NCBI GenBank assembly: GCA_045531965.1
Contig: JAZSFA010000083.1
Location: 1 to 5,959 of the forward strand
DNA length: 5,959 nt
Direction of reading: 5' to 3'
Source of the DNA: CAMEON01 sp045531965
Lineage (GTDB): Bacteria > Bacillota > Clostridia > Oscillospirales > CAG-272
The notes under the pieces were generated by a model. It worked only from the letters and a program-made list of their open reading frames with translations, was not told the origin of the DNA and searched no databases. Shown in pieces: positions 3,183-5,959 of the stretch; position 1 is the first letter of the stretch; each line of letters starts with the position of its first letter. The translations under genes and the position numbers were made by a program.

Positions 3183-5659
3183 TGGTTAAATCCGTACCAA
3201 TCGTCAAAGCCGCAGAGTGCAAGGGCGTTCATGTATGTTCTGTAGTCAAGATGCTTGGGTTCGAGGATGAAGTGGGACGTACCGCGCTCGCCGTTTGCCG
3301 TCCACTCGATGTAGAGGAAACGGTCGTCCATACCTGCGGTGGGCAGAGCGACCACGGGGGTCGCAGAGTCGGCGGGGACGGTCACCTCGCCCGACAAGAT
3401 GGCGGGGACGGTGTTCAAGTCGGTATCTATGGGCAATCCTGTCACGTCCTTCACGGTGTAAGTGAAGGTGACATCCTTCTGCGTGTCGTTGATGCCCATG
3501 AGGGTGAAGACGCCGTTTTCGGGGTCAGCAAAGGCCATGTGCAGAGGCTTCTGCACCCGTTTGATGAAGAAATAAGCCAGCTTGGGAGTGAAGTCGTAGT
3601 TGACCACGGCGTCCGAGATCTGAGGCCAGCCGTCCAAAAGATTCCACCAGATGATGCCCGTTCGGCGCCACTTAGCGGTACGGAAGCGTTCGATGAAATA
3701 CTTGAACGCCTCGGCCTGGGAGATCTGGCTCATCTTGGCGAAGGTGTTCAGATCACGGGGGGTATCGGTGAACATATGCTGTACCTGGCTGGTCATGAGG
3801 CGGATGCGGTAGTGGAAATTACCCGTGTACTTCAGCTCCATGGTGGTCTGATGGAGGAACCAGGAGGGCTTGGGGTCACCCGCGAAGGGGTCTGCCTCGG
3901 TGCCCTTGTCGAAGATAGGCCACAGCTCGTCCTTGGGGATATACGTCTTGAGCGTTTCGGGCGCGGGGCAGCCGTGGTAGCCCGTTTCAGAGGCGAAGTG
4001 ACAGCCTGCGGTGCGGTAGTAAGGACCTTTGAAATAGTCGCGGGGGCCCCACAGGTGATCCTCGGAGATGTCGGCTGTGCCCTGCATACTGACGATGTTG
4101 GCGGGATTTTTCATGGCCTCGATGGCATCCTCGTCCAGATAGGGGGAGGAGGGTAGGTAGGGCCTTGTGAAATCCTGGAGACGCAGTACGTCGGGGATGA
4201 TCTTACGGGTCAGGATATTCTCTGCAGGATCACGGCGGATGCCGTGCCAGCCCCACCAAGCGAAGTCACACTCGTTGTCCCCTGCCCAAAGGCAGAGGGA
4301 GGGGTGGTTGCGGAGCTTTTTGACGATGTGATCCACTTCCTCACGGAGGGCTTCCTGCATTCTTTCGTCCACAGGGTAGATGGCGCAGCCCATGGCAAAG
4401 TCCTGCCAGACCATGATGCCGTGGGCATCGCAGAAATCAAAGAAGGCATGATCCTCGTAGACGTTACCGCCCCAACAGCGGATGATGTTGCAGCCCGCCT
4501 CGTCCAGCATCTTCAAGGCCTTGGGAAGCCGTTCTGCGTCACGAGAGTGGAAGGCGTCCAGGGGTACCCAGTTGGAACCCATGGCGAACACGGGCTTTCC
4601 GTTGATGATAAAGCGGAACTGACCGTTCTCTCCCGCAAAGGTGGTGCGGTCCAGCTCTACCGTGCGAATGCCCGTTTTCATGGTCCTCTCGTCCACCACG
4701 GTATCGCCGCGGCGCAGGGTCACGGTCACGTCATAGAGGTAGGGCAGGCCTGCGTTCTTGGGATACCACAGGTACGCCCCGTGGACAGGGATGAAGATAT
4801 TGCCGCAGGTGTGCCAGAGGTCGGCGGTATAAGAGAAGGTGCAATCGTTGCAGACACCTTCCACCGTGATCGTGTAGTTATTGGGCAGTTCTTCGGGGTG
4901 CTTATCGCGGTCAAAGGGATAGTAGTTGGATCCACCGAGGTCAACGGCATAGTAGAGATTCAGCTCGGCGTAGCCGCGGGTATGATCCTCGGGGGCAGGC
5001 TGAACCATGCGGGTGTAGAGGAAGGTCTCGCGGATGGCGGGGGTCTTGACCGTTTCGATGTAGACAGGTCGCCACAAGCCGCCCGACACGGCGCGGCAAA
5101 GGATATCCCAGCCGAAAGAGGAGGGCGCCTTGCGAGCGTAGAGGGAAGCGTAGCCGAAGGGGAAGGTGCCCACCGAGGGGGGGAGGATATCGGATTGTAC
5201 CTCAATCATGGTGGGTTTAATATGCACCGTCAATTCGTTGCCTGTTTCTTTTAGTCGCTCCCAATGAGTACGGTAGAAGGTAAATGCGGAGGCGGTGAAC
5301 ATATTTTCTTCGCTTCCCATATACTCTCCGTTCAAAAAAAAGTCGGCATAGGTGTCAACGCCCTCAAAGCGAATGGAGAACAGCTCGTTTTCCTCGAGTG
5401 CGGGCTTGTCGAAGGTGGTTTTATAAATGAGATGGCGATCTTCCAGTTCACGGAGTTTGGTGATATTGCTTCCCCAATAGGGATCTTCCAAAAGTCCTGC
5501 CCGTACCATGTCCAGTTCGAAATTCCCGGGCACGACGGCAGGGATGGTGACACCAAGATCTTCATAATTCTCGGGAAGATAAATGTGTCCGTCACTGTGG
5601 TGGCAATAATCAGCGTGGGGAATGATGGTCAACGTCCAATGTTTCAGTTCAATTCGCAT
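3179..5659 (-). CDS. Glycoside hydrolase family 2 protein, probable beta-mannosidase
   Basis: This 826-residue enzyme has the GH2 beta-mannosidase layout. An N-terminal sugar-binding beta-sandwich covers roughly 1-200 (VPGNFELDM, then SFGWDILCRAVSGGLWRPVY). An immunoglobulin-like domain spans about 205-335. The TIM barrel runs from about 345 to 700, with SNWVPLDAF (362-370), RCWGGNVYEDHAFFDFCD (394-411) and MVWQDFAMGCAIYP. A C-terminal beta domain follows. The proposed acid/base is E463 in AGDNECD and the nucleophile E558 in ASETG. WWNLLDGWP (671-679) fits the mannosidase branch rather than LacZ or glucuronidase. There is no signal peptide, so it acts in the cytoplasm on imported oligosaccharides, cutting terminal beta-linked mannose; exo-beta-glucosaminidase relatives are a less likely alternative. 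AAAGGA lies 7 bases before the ATG. It is first in the minus-strand run and overlaps the HAD gene by 4 bases. Confidence 0.9.
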   Translation of the reverse strand: MRIELKHWTLTIIPHADYCHHSDGHIYLPENYEDLGVTIPAVVPGNFELDMVRAGLLEDPYWGSNITKLRELEDRHLIYKTTFDKPALEENELFSIRFEGVDTYADFFLNGEYMGSEENMFTASAFTFYRTHWERLKETGNELTVHIKPTMIEVQSDILPPSVGTFPFGYASLYARKAPSSFGWDILCRAVSGGLWRPVYIETVKTPAIRETFLYTRMVQPAPEDHTRGYAELNLYYAVDLGGSNYYPFDRDKHPEELPNNYTITVEGVCNDCTFSYTADLWHTCGNIFIPVHGAYLWYPKNAGLPYLYDVTVTLRRGDTVVDERTMKTGIRTVELDRTTFAGENGQFRFIINGKPVFAMGSNWVPLDAFHSRDAERLPKALKMLDEAGCNIIRCWGGNVYEDHAFFDFCDAHGIMVWQDFAMGCAIYPVDERMQEALREEVDHIVKKLRNHPSLCLWAGDNECDFAWWGWHGIRRDPAENILTRKIIPDVLRLQDFTRPYLPSSPYLDEDAIEAMKNPANIVSMQGTADISEDHLWGPRDYFKGPYYRTAGCHFASETGYHGCPAPETLKTYIPKDELWPIFDKGTEADPFAGDPKPSWFLHQTTMELKYTGNFHYRIRLMTSQVQHMFTDTPRDLNTFAKMSQISQAEAFKYFIERFRTAKWRRTGIIWWNLLDGWPQISDAVVNYDFTPKLAYFFIKRVQKPLHMAFADPENGVFTLMGINDTQKDVTFTYTVKDVTGLPIDTDLNTVPAILSGEVTVPADSATPVVALPTAGMDDRFLYIEWTANGERGTSHFILEPKHLDYRTYMNALALCGFDDWYGFNQ

Positions 5660-5694
5660 GGATAGGTCCTTTCGTAGGGAGAGTGATTTAATTC

Positions 5695-5723
5695 ATTATA
5701 TCACAAATATGGTGATGTGGCAA
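5695..5723 (-). promoter_or_regulatory. Promoter of the GH2-HAD operon with a possible operator
   Basis: On the minus strand TTGCCA (5723-5718) and TATAAT (5700-5695) are 17 bases apart. The ATG of the GH2 gene is about 35 bases further on. An inverted repeat, ATCAC (5700-5704) and GTGAT (5712-5716) with 7 bases between, fills most of the spacer, so a bound repressor would block the polymerase. The operator reading is tentative because the half-sites are short. Confidence 0.75.
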
Positions 5724-5745
5724 GAGGGAAGGGGAATTTTGCAAG

Positions 5746-5776
5746 AAAAAATCGGCCTGACGAAGCAGACCGATTT
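5746..5776 (-). terminator. Intrinsic terminator of a minus-strand gene beyond the right edge
   Basis: On the minus strand AAATCGG-T-CTG, a 6-base loop, CAG-G-CCGATTT is followed by a run of six T (5751-5746). The stem has 10 pairs and one internal mismatch. It would end transcription entering from the right, separating that unit from the GH2 promoter 23 bases further on. Confidence 0.75.
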
Positions 5777-5783
5777 GGGGAGG

Positions 5784-5954
5784 TAAATTGTTGTTTACGG
5801 GAGTACGGTCAAGGGAAACTTTTTGCAAAAAGTTTCCCTTGGAACCCTTCAAAAACCTTTAAAAAGAATCATTATTTAAAGGTTCTTGGAGGGGGTCTGG
5901 GGGGCACTTCTTTCAAGAAGGGCCCTCCCAGGCGTACTCCTAAACAACAATTTA
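5784..5954. repeat. 171-bp MITE-like element: two inverted 80-bp arms with 14-bp terminal inverted repeats (copy B)
   Basis: The ends TAAATTGTTGTTTA (5784-5797) and TAAACAACAATTTA (5941-5954) are perfect inverted repeats. The inner ends of the arms, AACCTTTAAA (5854-5863) and TTTAAAGGTT (5875-5884), are also perfect, around an 11-base spacer. Each arm carries its own hairpin. In the left arm this is a perfect 30-base palindrome (5811-5840) built from AAGGGAAACTTTTT, GC and its complement. In the right arm it is GGGGGGC-A-CTTCTT...AAGAAG-G-GCCC (5899-5928). No ORF is present. Each end starts or finishes with TA, which would fit insertion at a TA dinucleotide, but the flanks are too short here to test this. 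The right arm plus part of the spacer recurs at 1-89. Confidence 0.85.
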
Positions 5955-5959
5955 CACGC

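Noticed and set aside
3080..4156. A 358-codon plus-strand reading frame opposite the GH2 gene, and a similar one at 4244-5254
   Set aside because: Both are shadows of a well-conserved GH2 coding sequence in GC-rich DNA. Their products show no recognisable domain and have irregular, glycine- and valine-rich composition, and neither has a convincing promoter.
1..5959. CRISPR array, tRNA or rRNA genes, riboswitch, integrase or transposase gene
   Set aside because: No regularly spaced direct repeats, cloverleaf, conserved rRNA segments, known aptamer pattern or recombinase coding sequence was seen in any gap. The repeats present are palindromic and unevenly placed.

Overview
The window is a chromosomal stretch from a Bacillota bacterium, most likely a gut-type clostridium (class Clostridia). 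The assignment rests on the strong AAGGAG-like ribosome binding sites, sigma-A-type promoters, clostridial-style protein variants, a Gram-positive type I toxin locus, and fairly GC-rich genes separated by AT-rich, palindrome-rich gaps. No 16S or other marker gene is present, so the lineage is an inference.

Four ordinary genes lie on the minus strand, so they read from right to left. From the right they are: a cytoplasmic glycoside hydrolase family 2 enzyme resembling beta-mannosidase (3179-5659), a Cof-type HAD phosphatase (2388-3182, overlapping the previous gene by 4 bases), a ROK-family sugar kinase (937-1920), and a metal-dependent cyclase/formamidase-family hydrolase (95-676). A clear promoter (TTGCCA, 17 bases, TATAAT) precedes the GH2 gene. 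The cluster looks like a small carbohydrate-use locus: the GH2 enzyme would release mannose or a similar sugar inside the cell, the ROK protein could phosphorylate it, and the HAD protein would act on phosphorylated metabolites. The cyclase has no obvious pathway link.

The 467-base gap between HAD and ROK is the most interesting part. It holds a complete locus resembling a type I toxin-antitoxin system, not visible as a long ORF. On the plus strand there is a perfect consensus promoter (1946-1974), a highly structured leader, a Shine-Dalgarno site buried in a perfect 8-bp hairpin, and a 33-residue hydrophobic peptide gene (2129-2230). On the minus strand a second perfect consensus promoter (2310-2338) points back at the toxin 3' end and would make an antisense RNA of about 85 nt. 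A terminator usable in both directions lies where the two transcripts overlap. The two ends of the locus are imperfect inverted copies of each other, so a toxin mRNA reaching the second terminator (2362-2389) could pair its 5' end with its 3' end.

The other gaps hold palindromic repeats. A repeat family with 80-bp arms occurs as an inverted pair with 14-bp perfect terminal inverted repeats (5784-5954), as one arm of a second such pair cut by the window start (1-89), and as a diverged single arm at 903-972 that overlaps the ROK gene and supplies its last 11 codons and stop. A separate 154-bp imperfect palindrome lies at 734-887. The whole gene cluster therefore sits between direct copies of the same repeat.
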